Source of the DNA: Actinomycetes bacterium
Lineage (GTDB): Bacteria; Actinomycetota; JAICYB01
Length of the DNA stretch: 39,793 nt
NCBI GenBank assembly: GCA_025934435.1
Contig: JAICYB010000030.1
Span: 1 to 39,793 of the forward strand
Reading direction: 5' to 3'
Below, piece by piece: positions 10,593 to 19,385 of this stretch. Each line of letters begins with the position of its first letter. Positions within the stretch are counted from its first letter, which is position 1. Position numbers and translations under genes: made by a program. Below the pieces are notes generated by a model. The model saw only the letters and a list, made by a program, of their open reading frames with translations. It was not told where the DNA came from and searched no databases.

Positions 10593-11885
10593 ATGTGGGA
10601 TTTCGAAACCGAACCTGAGTTCCAGGAAAAGCTCGATTGGATCGACCAGTTCGTCGCCGACGAGATCGAGCCGCTCGAAGCGCTGCTGTCCGCGCGAGCC
10701 ATCGACTTCGCGAAGTTCATGAAACGGCGCCAGGAACTGAAGCAGATCGTGAAGGACAACGATCTATGGGCGTGCCACCTCGGCCCCGAGCTCGGCGGCA
10801 AGGGCTACGGCCAGGTGAAGCTCGCGCTGATGAACGAGATCCTCGGTCGCTCGGGTTCGGCCCCCGGCATCTTCGGCGCGCAAGCGCCGGACACCGGGAA
10901 CATGGAGATCCTCGCCCACTACGGCACGGAAGACCAGAAGGAGAGGTTCCTCAAACCGCTCCTCGCCGGCGAGATCTACTCGGCGTACTCGATGACCGAG
11001 CCGAAGGGCGGTTCCGACCCGACGTCGTTCACGACACGCGCACAGCTCATCGACGACGAGTGGGTCATCAACGGTGAGAAGTGGTTCACGTCCAACGGAC
11101 AATTCGCGACGATCCTCATCGTCATGGCCATCACGAACCCCGACGTCAGTCCGTACGACGGAACGTCGATGTTCGTCGTCCCGAAAGACACACCCGGCGT
11201 GAACATCGTGCGCAACTTCGGCACGGGTTCCGAACCGATCGGCCACGGCAACCACGCGTGGATCAAGTACGAGGACGTCCACATCCCGAAGGAGAACCTG
11301 CTCGGCACCGAAGGCAAAGCCTTCGCGATCGCGCAGACGCGCCTTTCCGGCGGACGGATCCACCACGCCATGCGGAGCGTCGCGCAGCTGAAGGTGTGCC
11401 TCGACGCGATGTGCGAGCGCGCGCTTTCGCGTCACACGAAAGGCGAGATCCTCGCGCAGAAGCAGATGGTGCAGGAGCAGATCGCGGACGTATGGACGGA
11501 CGTCCAGATGTTCCGTCTCCTCGTCCTGCAGTCGGCGTGGAAGATCGACAAGTACCAGGACTACACGAAGGTTCGGAAGGACATCGCCGCGGTGAAGGCC
11601 CGTCTTCCCGAGGTGTTGATGAAGACGATCCACACGGCGATGCACCTCCATGGTGCGATCGGTGTGTCCAACGAACTGCCCTTCGCGCGTATGTGGCAAG
11701 GCGCGCCGTCGATGGGCATCGCGGACGGCCCGAGCGAGGTCCACAAGGTCACCGTGGCGCAGCAGGTGCTCAAGGACTACGAGCCGCACGACGGACTCTG
11801 GCCGCGCCTGCACATCCCGTCGCGCCAGGAAGAAGCGAAGAAGAAGCTCGCGTGGCTACTCGAAGAAGAGATGGCGAATGCCTGA
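10593..11885 (+). CDS. Acyl-CoA dehydrogenase, ACAD10/11-like
   Basis: A flavoprotein of 430 residues that introduces an alpha-beta double bond into an acyl-CoA. Blocks typical of the family are GPELGGKGYGQVKLALMNE, the substrate/FAD segment YSMTEPKGGSDPTSF and the C-terminal DGPSEVHKVTVAQ. The position of the medium-chain base Glu (EGT) is Asp (DGP), as in the ACAD10/ACAD11 branch. That branch is slightly longer than the classic 380-residue enzymes, which fits. The ATG at 10593 follows an AGGGAGG Shine-Dalgarno sequence by about 7 bases. The next gene overlaps its end by 8 bases. It is divergent from the lipase across the palindrome at 10553-10570. Confidence 0.9.
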   Translation: MWDFETEPEFQEKLDWIDQFVADEIEPLEALLSARAIDFAKFMKRRQELKQIVKDNDLWACHLGPELGGKGYGQVKLALMNEILGRSGSAPGIFGAQAPDTGNMEILAHYGTEDQKERFLKPLLAGEIYSAYSMTEPKGGSDPTSFTTRAQLIDDEWVINGEKWFTSNGQFATILIVMAITNPDVSPYDGTSMFVVPKDTPGVNIVRNFGTGSEPIGHGNHAWIKYEDVHIPKENLLGTEGKAFAIAQTRLSGGRIHHAMRSVAQLKVCLDAMCERALSRHTKGEILAQKQMVQEQIADVWTDVQMFRLLVLQSAWKIDKYQDYTKVRKDIAAVKARLPEVLMKTIHTAMHLHGAIGVSNELPFARMWQGAPSMGIADGPSEVHKVTVAQQVLKDYEPHDGLWPRLHIPSRQEEAKKKLAWLLEEEMANA

Positions 11886-13056
11886 GATCCACGGCGAGGT
11901 AGCGAAGGACTTCGAACCGGTACGCGACGCATTCGCGCGCAACTTCGAGAAACACGAAGAGGTCGGTGCGGCCTTCGCGCTCTACCTGCAGGGCAGCAAG
12001 GTCGTCGACCTGTGGGCGGGCACGGCCGACGTCGACACCGGTCGCGAGTGGGAGGAGAACACGCTCCAAGCGGTCTTCTCGACGACGAAGGGCATCACCG
12101 CGATCTGTGCGCACCTGCTCGCGCAGCGCGGCGAGCTCGACCTCGACGCGCCGGTCGCGAACTACTGGCCCGAGTTCAAAGCTGCCGGGAAAGAGAACGT
12201 CCCGGTGCGCTGGCTGCTCGGCCACCGCACGGGTCTCCCCGCTTTCCACGACACCGTCACGCCGGACGAAGCCCTCGACTGGGACCGCATCACCGCGCGG
12301 CTCGCCGCCGAGGAACCGTGGTGGGAGCCGGGCAGCACGCACGGCTACCACGCGATCACGTACGGATGGCTCGTCGGCGAGGTGATCCGCCGGGTGTCGG
12401 GCAAGAACATCGGGACGTTCGTCGCGGACGAACTCGCCGGACCACTGGGCCTCGACACCTACATCGGGCTGCCGGAGTCGGAAGAGCCGCGAGTCGCGCC
12501 GCTCATCCAGATGTCGATCCAAGGCGAGCGGCCCGCGCAGGACGTGATCGACGCGATGCCACCCGAGATGCGCGAAGCGATCGAAGCGTTCACGAACCCG
12601 GATTCGCTCACGCAGAAAGCGCTCCGCGTCACGGATCCCGCGCTCGATTGGAACAGTCGCGAGGTGCACGCCGCGGAGATCCCGGCGGCGAACGGCATCA
12701 CCTCGGCGCGTTCGCTCGCGAAGCTCTACGCAGCATGCGTGGGAGAAGTGGACGGCATCCAGATCTTGTCGCCGGAGACCGTCGCCGCGGCAACGAAGGA
12801 AGTTTCGAACGGACCGGACAAGGTGCTCATCGCGCCGACGCGGTTCGGCTCGGGATTCTTCCTTCAGTCGATGTTCTCGCCGCTGTTCGGTCCGAACTCG
12901 TTCGGACACGCCGGTGCCGGCGGCTCGCTCGGCATGGCCGACCCCGACGCCGAGATCGGCTACGGCTACGTGATGAACAAGATGCAGGCGAACCTGTCCG
13001 GCGACCCTCGCACGCTCGGCCTGACCGAAGCCGTGAAGGAGTGCCTCAGCTACTAA
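11878..13056 (+). CDS. Serine hydrolase of the beta-lactamase/esterase EstB fold
   Basis: A hydrolase of 392 residues in the class C beta-lactamase-like family. The SxxK motif is STTK in AVFSTTKGITAICAHLLAQRG, the Tyr motif lies in GSTHGYHAITYGWLVGEVIRR, and a late FGHAGAGGSLGMADP block supplies the third motif. LLGHRTGLPAF is also typical. Close relatives are annotated as esterases (LipE/LipL type) rather than true beta-lactamases. No signal peptide is seen, arguing for an intracellular esterase. The ATG at 11878 overlaps the acyl-CoA dehydrogenase stop by 8 bases, so the pair is coupled. Its end overlaps the convergent TfoX-like gene by 4 bases. Confidence 0.88.
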   Translation: MPEIHGEVAKDFEPVRDAFARNFEKHEEVGAAFALYLQGSKVVDLWAGTADVDTGREWEENTLQAVFSTTKGITAICAHLLAQRGELDLDAPVANYWPEFKAAGKENVPVRWLLGHRTGLPAFHDTVTPDEALDWDRITARLAAEEPWWEPGSTHGYHAITYGWLVGEVIRRVSGKNIGTFVADELAGPLGLDTYIGLPESEEPRVAPLIQMSIQGERPAQDVIDAMPPEMREAIEAFTNPDSLTQKALRVTDPALDWNSREVHAAEIPAANGITSARSLAKLYAACVGEVDGIQILSPETVAAATKEVSNGPDKVLIAPTRFGSGFFLQSMFSPLFGPNSFGHAGAGGSLGMADPDAEIGYGYVMNKMQANLSGDPRTLGLTEAVKECLSY

Positions 13057-13397
13057 CGCTTGCGCTTCTTCGGCGGGAGTGACTTCGCGTAGCTCGTGCC
13101 GAGCTTCACCCACTTCGTCAGTTGCGCCTTCGTCTTCACGTCGGCCGACGCGATACGCAGCCATCCGGCCATCGGCCGGCCGCGCATCACCATCGGTTCG
13201 GCCTTCGACTTCTTGCAGATCGCATCCGACTCGTCCGGGTCGACGCGCACCATCAGGCCGCCCTGACCGCTGGCGGCGATCGCCATGTTCCCGCCGATCA
13301 TGAACCCGAGCCCCCCGAACATCTTCTGCTCCGTGACGCCTTTCTCCGTCGCGATCAGTTCGCGGATGCGTTCGGCGAGGTCTTCGTCGTAAGCCAT
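13053..13397 (-). CDS. TfoX N-terminal domain protein
   Basis: A protein of 114 residues with the TfoX N-terminal signature (KMFGGLGFMIGGNMAIA, LMVRVDPDESD, RPMAGWLRI) and a basic tail PPKKRKR. Stand-alone copies of this domain are common in Actinomycetota and have no settled function; there is no reason to infer competence regulation. It starts one base after the enoyl-CoA hydratase stop, so it is probably the third gene of the P450-hydratase operon. Its stop overlaps the convergent esterase by 4 bases. Confidence 0.85.
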   Translation of the reverse strand: MAYDEDLAERIRELIATEKGVTEQKMFGGLGFMIGGNMAIAASGQGGLMVRVDPDESDAICKKSKAEPMVMRGRPMAGWLRIASADVKTKAQLTKWVKLGTSYAKSLPPKKRKR

Positions 13398-13398
13398 G

Positions 13399-14196
13399 TC
13401 AGTCCTTGAAGATAGGCGGACGCTTCTGTTTGCGTGCGCGTACGGATTCCTCGAAATTCTGCGTCGTCAGCCGGACGAACAGTTGCGCGACCCCCTCGTG
13501 ATCCATGTGTGACGCAAGGGAGCCCGCGTCGAGCGACGACCAGAGCATGCGCTTCGTGAGCTCGATGCCCGGACGCGAGAATCCGCTGATCCGATCCGCC
13601 AGGACGTAGCACTCGCCGAGCAGATCGTCGGCAACGGACGAAACGAGTCCGATGCGCTGTGCTTCGTCCGCATCGACGTCGCGTCCGGAGAGCATGATCT
13701 CGGAGGCACGGGACGAACCGATCGCGCGCGGGAGCAGGTATGAGATACCGAGTTCGGCGGCGGTGAGTCCGTTGTTGATGCCGGCAGCGCGGAAGTACGC
13801 GGACGGCGACGCGATCCGAACGTCGCAGGACAATGCCAAGCAGAATCCGCCGCCGATCGCCGCGCCGTTCACAGCGGCGATGACCGGCTGGTGCATCTTT
13901 CGGATCGCCATGATCACGTCGTCGAGCAGCTCCATCGCTCGGAGCGCGATCGTCGGAACGGTGAGGCCGTCGATGTTCGGAACCATCCCCGCATCCTCGT
14001 GATCGGCCCCCGAGCAGAAACCGTGGCCGGCCCCTGTGACCACGACGACGCGCGTTTCGTTATCGCTGCTGACCTCGCGCAGCGCGTCGCGGAACGGGAT
14101 CATCACGTCGAACGCCATGGCGTTCATGCGCTCCGGACGATCGAGCGTGATCAGCGCGACGTGCGGATGCGGCTTCTCGACGCGGACGAAGGACAT
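13399..14196 (-). CDS. Enoyl-CoA hydratase/isomerase family protein
   Basis: A crotonase-fold protein of 265 residues. The oxyanion-hole blocks are AGHGFCSGADHED and AAVNGAAIGGGFCLALSCD. The second catalytic Glu of enoyl-CoA hydratase has a counterpart in SRASEIMLSGR; the first seems to fall in the INNGLTAAELG segment and is not obviously conserved, so hydratase activity is not certain. The substrate is unknown. The gene starts 11 bases after the P450 stop, and the TfoX-like gene follows after one base. It is a different subfamily from EchA19 at 20360-21154. Confidence 0.85.
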   Translation of the reverse strand: MSFVRVEKPHPHVALITLDRPERMNAMAFDVMIPFRDALREVSSDNETRVVVVTGAGHGFCSGADHEDAGMVPNIDGLTVPTIALRAMELLDDVIMAIRKMHQPVIAAVNGAAIGGGFCLALSCDVRIASPSAYFRAAGINNGLTAAELGISYLLPRAIGSSRASEIMLSGRDVDADEAQRIGLVSSVADDLLGECYVLADRISGFSRPGIELTKRMLWSSLDAGSLASHMDHEGVAQLFVRLTTQNFEESVRARKQKRPPIFKD

Positions 14197-14207
14197 GTCC
14201 GCACAGC

Positions 14208-15488
14208 CTACGAAGTTGTGACCTCCAGCTTCGAATAGCCGCGGATGGTGAAGCTCTTCCGCCGGACGGCCTTGCGCACGCGCATCGCCGGGAACCGGCG
14301 AACGAGTTCACCGAGCATGATGCGCGCCTCGAGGCGGGCAAGCGGCGCACCGATGCAGAAATGAGCGCCGCCGCTGAACGAGAGGTGCGGGTTCGGCGAG
14401 CGGGCGAGATCGAGCTTGTTCGGATCGGCGAAGACGGCCGGATCACGATTCGCCGCGGCGATGAGCGGCACGACGATGCTGCCTTTCCGGATGGTCTGCT
14501 CCCCGACGGCGAGATCATCGAGCGCCACGCGCACCGTCATCTGTACCGGCGAGTCGAACCGCAAGAGCTCTTCGACGGCGGTCTGTCCGACGGACGGGTC
14601 GTCTCGTAAGCGGTCGAACGCGTCACGGTCCCGCAGCACCGCGTGGAGCCCGTTGCCGACGAGGTTCGCCGTCGTCTCGTGGCCGGCCATGATGAGCAGG
14701 CCGACCGTTCCGATCAACTCGTCACGCGTCAGCGACGATCCGTCGCTTTCCGCGTCGATCAGGGCGGTCAGCAGGTCGTCTTGCGGCTCACGGCGGCGGC
14801 TGTCGATGAGATCGCCGATGTATCGCTGGAGCGTCTGGTAGGCCTCGTCCGCACGTCGCATCGAATCAGGTGTTCGCATCGGACCGGGATCGAGGCCCGC
14901 GGCGAGATCGGGAGCGAGGCTGACGATCAAACCGTGATCGGATGCGGGGACGCCGACGAGTTCGCAGATCACACGCGCGGGAACGGGATACGCGAGCGTC
15001 GACATGACATCGACGGCACCGTCCTTCGGGAAGGCATCGAGCGTCTCCGCGACGATCTGTTCGATCCGCGGTTGCAGCACCTCGATGCGCCGCGGCGTGA
15101 ACGCTTTCGTCACGAGCGAGCGCAGACGTGTGTGATCGGGCGGATCGCGGAAGAGCATCAGCTCGCCGAGCTTGCGGACGAACTCCTTATGGTCGGAGTT
15201 GCCGCCGCGCTGGCCGCGTTTCGAGAAGAGACGATCGAACGGACCGAAGTTCAGCCGCTCGATATCAGCTTTGTCTTCGTCACTCCCGAAGCGCGCGTCG
15301 CGAAGGACGGACGACACTTCGGCGTGCCGGGACAGGATCCAAACCCCGATCGCGCTCTCGTGCACCGGATCGAGCCGTCGCAAGGCGCCGAACAGCGGGT
15401 ACGGGCGGCGGCGGACGTTCGAGGACGCCACGAAAGCGGCGAGAGGTGGCACGAGCGCGGTCTTCAGAGCTGCCTTGGTCATTTGCAT
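14208..15488 (-). CDS. Cytochrome P450
   Basis: A soluble bacterial P450 of 426 residues. The I-helix reads LIMAGHETTANLVG, the K-helix ExxR is ELLR in VEELLRFDSPVQ, and the heme loop FSGGAHFCIGAPLARLEAR carries the thiolate Cys at about residue 378. The FRDPPDHTRLRSLVTKAFTP block is typical of CYP107/CYP125-like families. It is not CYP125 or CYP142 as I recall those sequences, so a steroid substrate is only suggested by the neighbourhood. The start is ATG at 15488 or the ATG 6 bases later (15482). Electrons must come from ferredoxin partners encoded elsewhere. Only 28 bases, containing an 18-bp palindrome, separate it from the divergent TetR gene. Confidence 0.9.
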   Translation of the reverse strand: MQMTKAALKTALVPPLAAFVASSNVRRRPYPLFGALRRLDPVHESAIGVWILSRHAEVSSVLRDARFGSDEDKADIERLNFGPFDRLFSKRGQRGGNSDHKEFVRKLGELMLFRDPPDHTRLRSLVTKAFTPRRIEVLQPRIEQIVAETLDAFPKDGAVDVMSTLAYPVPARVICELVGVPASDHGLIVSLAPDLAAGLDPGPMRTPDSMRRADEAYQTLQRYIGDLIDSRRREPQDDLLTALIDAESDGSSLTRDELIGTVGLLIMAGHETTANLVGNGLHAVLRDRDAFDRLRDDPSVGQTAVEELLRFDSPVQMTVRVALDDLAVGEQTIRKGSIVVPLIAAANRDPAVFADPNKLDLARSPNPHLSFSGGAHFCIGAPLARLEARIMLGELVRRFPAMRVRKAVRRKSFTIRGYSKLEVTTS

Positions 15489-15493
15489 ACAGA

Positions 15494-15511
15494 ACTGTAT
15501 CCGGATACAGT
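15494..15511. promoter_or_regulatory. Perfect 18-bp palindrome with two nested -10 boxes
   Basis: ACTGTATCCGGATACAGT is a perfect palindrome placed midway between the P450 ATG (15488) and the TetR ATG (15517). Each half contains TACAGT, a TAnnnT -10 hexamer that ends exactly 5 bases before the respective ATG on its own strand. TetR bound here would cover both -10 elements. There is no room for Shine-Dalgarno sequences, so both transcripts are probably leaderless. Confidence 0.8.
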
Positions 15512-15516
15512 CATGT

Positions 15517-16155
15517 ATGTCAATGGCGAGCCGGACGAAGCGCCTCACGCGGACCGAACAACGCGAGCAGACGCGCGCCAAGCTCCTCGATGCCGCGGAG
15601 GAGCTCTTCACGAAGCGAGGGTTCGGCGCGACGTCCGTCGAGGAGATCGCCGAGGCCGCCGGGTTCACGCGCGGCGCGTTCTATTCGAACTTCGAGGACA
15701 AGGACGACATCTTCCTCGCGCTCCTCGATCACAACCTCGAATCACGCATCGCCGAGCTGACCGGCGTCTTCAACGACTCGTCTTCGCTTCCTGAGGCCTT
15801 CAACGCGATCATCGAAGGCAACGCACGCCGCGCGATCCGATCGCAAACGATCCTCAACACCGAGTTCTGGTTGTACGCAGCGCGCAATCCGAAGGTGAAG
15901 CGCAAGCTCGCCGACCGCCAGCGGACGGAGCTCCGCGCCTTCGAACGGGCGATCCGGGCCCAGTACGACGCGATCGGCCTCGAACTTCCGTTCGACCTCC
16001 ACGATGCGGCCCTCGTCGTGATGATGCTCGACGTCGCGGCCCCGCGGTTCGCGCTCATCGATCCCGAAGACGTCCCCGCCGACTTCTTCTTCCGTGCCGT
16101 CCTGCAACTCTTCGAAGCCGGGGTCGCGCTCGCCGAGAAACGAGCCGGAGATTGA
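15517..16155 (+). CDS. TetR-family repressor
   Basis: A regulator of 212 residues. The N-terminal helix-turn-helix reads RAKLLDAAEELFTKRGFGA, then TSVEEIAEAAGFTRGAFYSN and FEDKDDIFLALLD, the standard TetR DNA-binding block at about residues 18-65. The ligand domain follows, with no recognisable effector signature. The 18-bp palindrome immediately upstream is its likely operator; it would control itself, the MFS gene that follows by a TTGA overlap, and the divergent P450 operon. The start may be ATG 15517 or 15523 (MSM...). It is not recognisably KstR or KstR2. Confidence 0.9.
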   Translation: MSMASRTKRLTRTEQREQTRAKLLDAAEELFTKRGFGATSVEEIAEAAGFTRGAFYSNFEDKDDIFLALLDHNLESRIAELTGVFNDSSSLPEAFNAIIEGNARRAIRSQTILNTEFWLYAARNPKVKRKLADRQRTELRAFERAIRAQYDAIGLELPFDLHDAALVVMMLDVAAPRFALIDPEDVPADFFFRAVLQLFEAGVALAEKRAGD

Positions 16156-17453
16156 CCGCGTGGGGCCGGCTCGACCGGTCGCACAAGTTGCTGCTGTTCC
16201 TGCTCGGCACGACGACGTTCTTCGACGGCTACGACACCGCGATCATCTCGCTCGCGCTGAAACAGATCCGCACGTCGTTCCATCTCACCCAAGGTTCCGC
16301 GTCGCTCTGGTTGACGTTCCTCTATCTCGGCGCACTCCCCGCGCTCTTCCTGACACGACGAGCGGACATCGTCGGCCGGCGCCGCGTCCTGCTCATCTCC
16401 GTTACGGGCTACACGCTCGCGACGGCTGCGACCGCGTTCGCACCGACGATGGGCGCATTCGTCGCGACGCAGTTCATCGCACGATTCTTCCTCTACTCAG
16501 AGAATTCGGTCGTCTGGACGGTCACCGCCGAGGAACTCCCGGCCGCCGAGCGCGGCTTCGGCTTCGGGATCCTCGGCATGTCGAGCGCGCTCGGCGTCGG
16601 TTTCGGCGCGATCCTGTATGGCGGGTTGCTGCAGCCGATGGGCGTGTCGTGGCGTGTGATGTATCTCATCGCGCTGCCACCCCTTCTGATCGTCGCGGCG
16701 CTGCGCCGCCGGCTTCCCGAAACGAAGCGGTTCATCGCCGCACGCGAGTCCGGAACACTCGCGGAACGCTGGCATCGGATCTTCCGCCGCGATGTCCGGC
16801 GCGCCCTCGTCCTCGTTCTCTCGATCGCCTTCCTCTTCCAACTCACCCAGGTCGCGCAGGTGTTCGCGCTCGACTTCCTCCAAACCGATCGCGGGCTCTC
16901 GGCGATGGCGGCGAGCTTCATGCTCGTTGGAGCGGGCCTCCCGGGGATACCGATCATGGTTGCGGCCGGTTCGCTCTCCGATCGTCTCGGCCGCCGTGTC
17001 GTCGGATGCGGCTTCGGATCGCTCGCGATCGTCGGCATGATGGCCTTCTTCTGGCTGCCCGGCGGGGTCCCGGTCTTGCTGCCGGCCATGATGATGATGA
17101 CGGTCGGCGGCCTCGCTTCCTTCCCTGTGATCGGCTCGTACACGTCGGAGCTCTTCCCAACGGAACTCCGCGGTCAGGCGAGCGCCTGGGCGTCGATCAC
17201 GAGAGTGCTCGGTGCTTCGTCCAGTCTCGCGATCGGGGGGGTGCTACTGAGCGTCACGCACAGCTTGTCGCCAACGCTGACGATCCTCACGATCGGTCCA
17301 CTGATCGCGACCGCGATGGTCGCCTTCCTGTTCCCGGACACGCACGGCCGCGAACTCGAGGAAACGTCAGAGCATCACGACGCTGCGGAGAACCTCGCCG
17401 CGCTGCATCTTGGCGAACGCATCCTCGACATCGCCGATGTCGATCGTCTCTGA
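16152..17453 (+). CDS. MFS transporter, sugar/acid-porter-like
   Basis: A carrier of 433 residues with about 12 membrane segments. [21 protein letters not shown] and the [13 protein letters not shown] loop fit the MFS signature, and [10 protein letters not shown] repeats it in the second half. The linker ends in [14 protein letters not shown], and [14 protein letters not shown] and [10 protein letters not shown] are typical of aromatic-acid and sugar porters. The substrate is unknown; with TetR it may export or import the P450 substrate. It starts with TTG at 16152, sharing bases with the TetR stop. The last 29 residues after [10 protein letters not shown] run antisense into the convergent dehydrogenase, an overlap of 87 bases. 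Confidence 0.87.
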   Translation: MTAWGRLDRSHKLLLFLLGTTTFFDGYDTAIISLALKQIRTSFHLTQGSASLWLTFLYLGALPALFLTRRADIVGRRRVLLISVTGYTLATAATAFAPTMGAFVATQFIARFFLYSENSVVWTVTAEELPAAERGFGFGILGMSSALGVGFGAILYGGLLQPMGVSWRVMYLIALPPLLIVAALRRRLPETKRFIAARESGTLAERWHRIFRRDVRRALVLVLSIAFLFQLTQVAQVFALDFLQTDRGLSAMAASFMLVGAGLPGIPIMVAAGSLSDRLGRRVVGCGFGSLAIVGMMAFFWLPGGVPVLLPAMMMMTVGGLASFPVIGSYTSELFPTELRGQASAWASITRVLGASSSLAIGGVLLSVTHSLSPTLTILTIGPLIATAMVAFLFPDTHGRELEETSEHHDAAENLAALHLGERILDIADVDRL

Positions 17454-18446
17454 AACGAAACGGTCGAGCTCGAGACGTCCCTGCAGGAAGAGATCGATGA
17501 GCATCGGGAAGTCGCGCGAGGGCAGGCAGTCGCCGTACCACGACGGTTTCAGAGCGCCGCCTCGTCCGAAGAATTCGATCATCGGCAGCTCGACCGTCAT
17601 CGAAGGATCGGGCACACCGACCTGCACCAGCGTTCCGGCGAGATCGCGCGCGTAGAAAGCCTGCAACATCGTCTCCGGACGACCCACCGCTTCGATGGCT
17701 ACGTCCACACCGAAGCCGTCCGTCAGCTCTCTGATCGCTTCGACCGGATCGGTCTTCGACGCGTCGACAACGTCCGTCGCTCCGAAACTCTTCGCCCACT
17801 CGAGCTTCCGTTCATCGACGTCGACGGCGACGATCCTGCGCGCACCGGCGAGACGGGAGCCGAGGATCGCCGCGTCGCCGACTCCCCCGCATCCGAAGAC
17901 GGCGACCGTGTCGCCGCGGGACACGCCGCCGGTGTACATCGCGGCGCCCAGTCCGGCCCTCACACCGCAGCCGATAAGACCCGCGACCTCCGGCGGCGCA
18001 CTTGCGACCTTCACGGCCTGAGCCGCGGCGACGAGCGTCAGCTCGGCGAAGGCGCCGATGCCGAGCGCGGGACTGAGCGGCGTCCCGTCTTCGAGCGTCA
18101 TGCGTTGCTTCGCGTTGCGACTCGCGAAGCAGTACCACGGACGTCCGCGGCGGCACGAACGGCACTCACCGCACGGCGCACGCCAGGCGATGATCACGAA
18201 GTCTCCCGGCGCCACGTTGTCGACGCCGTCGCCGACGTTCTCGACGATGCCGGATGCTTCGTGGCCGAGCAGGAACGGGAAGTCGTCGTTGATCGCGCCT
18301 TCGCGGTAATGAAGATCGGTGTGACAGACGCCGCATGCTTGCACCCGGATGAGGGCTTCGTCCGGCCCGGGATCGGGAACGAGGATCGTCGCGAGCTCGA
18401 CCGGCGCTTGCTTCGTGCGAGCGATCACGGCGCGAACCTCGTTCAC
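17367..18446 (-). CDS. Mycothiol-dependent formaldehyde dehydrogenase/MSNO reductase-like
   Basis: A zinc alcohol dehydrogenase of 359 residues very close in recalled sequence to S-(hydroxymethyl)mycothiol dehydrogenase (MscR/AdhE2): [40 protein letters not shown], the structural-zinc block [15 protein letters not shown], the ALGIGAFAE loop, NAD motif [11 protein letters not shown], and the C-terminal [13 protein letters not shown]. It would oxidise formaldehyde bound to mycothiol, or another alcohol. The GTG at 18446 overlaps the upstream quinone oxidoreductase stop as GTGA. It is the last gene of the eight-gene operon behind the KstR-like site at 24136. Its presence supports a mycothiol-making actinobacterium. 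Confidence 0.88.
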   Translation of the reverse strand: MNEVRAVIARTKQAPVELATILVPDPGPDEALIRVQACGVCHTDLHYREGAINDDFPFLLGHEASGIVENVGDGVDNVAPGDFVIIAWRAPCGECRSCRRGRPWYCFASRNAKQRMTLEDGTPLSPALGIGAFAELTLVAAAQAVKVASAPPEVAGLIGCGVRAGLGAAMYTGGVSRGDTVAVFGCGGVGDAAILGSRLAGARRIVAVDVDERKLEWAKSFGATDVVDASKTDPVEAIRELTDGFGVDVAIEAVGRPETMLQAFYARDLAGTLVQVGVPDPSMTVELPMIEFFGRGGALKPSWYGDCLPSRDFPMLIDLFLQGRLELDRFVSETIDIGDVEDAFAKMQRGEVLRSVVML

Positions 18447-19381
18447 GGCGTGAGGACGACCTTGCCGGCGATCTTCCGCGTCTCCATGTCGGCGAGGACG
18501 CGTGCCGCGTCCTCGAGTGGGAAGGCTTGCGGCTCGGCCGGGTGGTACGTCCCGTCGGCGCACCGTTGGAGGATCTGTTCGACGAGCGCGCGGTTGCCGA
18601 GTGAGTCGCGCATCGTCCACGCGCCCCAGTCGACGCCGACGACGGTCCGGTTGTTGAGCAGGATCTGGTTCGTCGGCAACTTCGGGATCTCGCCGGCGGC
18701 GAACCCGATCACGACGTAGCGACCCATGAATCGCAGCGCGCGGAGCGCGGGTTCGGCGAGCGCGCCGCCGACCGGATCGTAGACGACGTCGACGCCGCCG
18801 CCCGAGATCTCTCGCGCGCGGGTCTTGATGTCTTCGGAGGGATCGATCGTTGCTTCGGCCCCCGCTTCGATCGCGAGCTTGCGCTTCTCGTCGCTCGACG
18901 CAACACCGATGACGTGTGCGCCTTTGCTCATCGCGATGTCGACGGCGGCACGTCCGACGCCGCCTCCCGCGCCCAGCACGAGGACCCACTCGCCTTCGCC
19001 GACATGCGTGCGCTGCTCCAAAGCGAACACGCCGGTGGCGTAGGACTGGATGAGCGCCGCACCTTGTCCGAAGGTGAGGTTGCCGGGGAGATCGTAGAGG
19101 CCGAACTCCGGGAAGACGATCTGCTCCGCGAAGCCGCCGAGGCCGCACGACGCGATCACGCGGCGTCCGTCCTGCGTCACTCCGGCGATCTCGCCGCCCG
19201 GCGTGAACGGCGTCGGCGGCTTGATCTGGTACTTGCCTTGGACGAACAACGCGTCGACGAAGTTCACACCGGCGGCCTTGACGTCGATCAGCACTTGGCC
19301 GTCCTTCGGCTCGGGCGAGGGTCCGTCCTCGATCGCGAGGTGCTCGAGGGGGCCGAACTCCTTACAGACGACGCGTCGCAT
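18443..19381 (-). CDS. NADPH:quinone oxidoreductase family protein
   Basis: A zinc-free medium-chain reductase of 312 residues. The N-terminal GroES-like part contains [17 protein letters not shown] and [10 protein letters not shown]; the nucleotide fold has [21 protein letters not shown]; the segment [13 protein letters not shown] is typical of the quinone oxidoreductase family. It has no zinc ligands. In sterol clusters such enzymes could reduce an enoyl or enone intermediate, but the substrate is unknown. The ATG at 19381 is chosen because the next upstream start candidates would overlap the phosphotransferase gene; the gap to that gene is 4 bases. It couples to the downstream dehydrogenase by GTGA. 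Confidence 0.88.
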   Translation of the reverse strand: MRRVVCKEFGPLEHLAIEDGPSPEPKDGQVLIDVKAAGVNFVDALFVQGKYQIKPPTPFTPGGEIAGVTQDGRRVIASCGLGGFAEQIVFPEFGLYDLPGNLTFGQGAALIQSYATGVFALEQRTHVGEGEWVLVLGAGGGVGRAAVDIAMSKGAHVIGVASSDEKRKLAIEAGAEATIDPSEDIKTRAREISGGGVDVVYDPVGGALAEPALRALRFMGRYVVIGFAAGEIPKLPTNQILLNNRTVVGVDWGAWTMRDSLGNRALVEQILQRCADGTYHPAEPQAFPLEDAARVLADMETRKIAGKVVLTP

Positions 19382-19385
19382 CGGG

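Noticed and set aside
11878..13056. An antibiotic-resistance beta-lactamase.
   Set aside because: No signal peptide and a sequence typical of intracellular esterases of this fold, coupled to an acyl-CoA dehydrogenase.
14208..15488. Calling the P450 CYP125, the first enzyme of cholesterol side-chain breakdown.
   Set aside because: It lacks the CYP125 blocks I remember (for example the AGNETTRN I-helix), and its control element is the TetR palindrome, not a KstR-like site.
15517..16155. Calling the TetR gene kstR.
   Set aside because: Its adjacent palindrome does not match the KstR consensus and the recognition region is not recognisably KstR.
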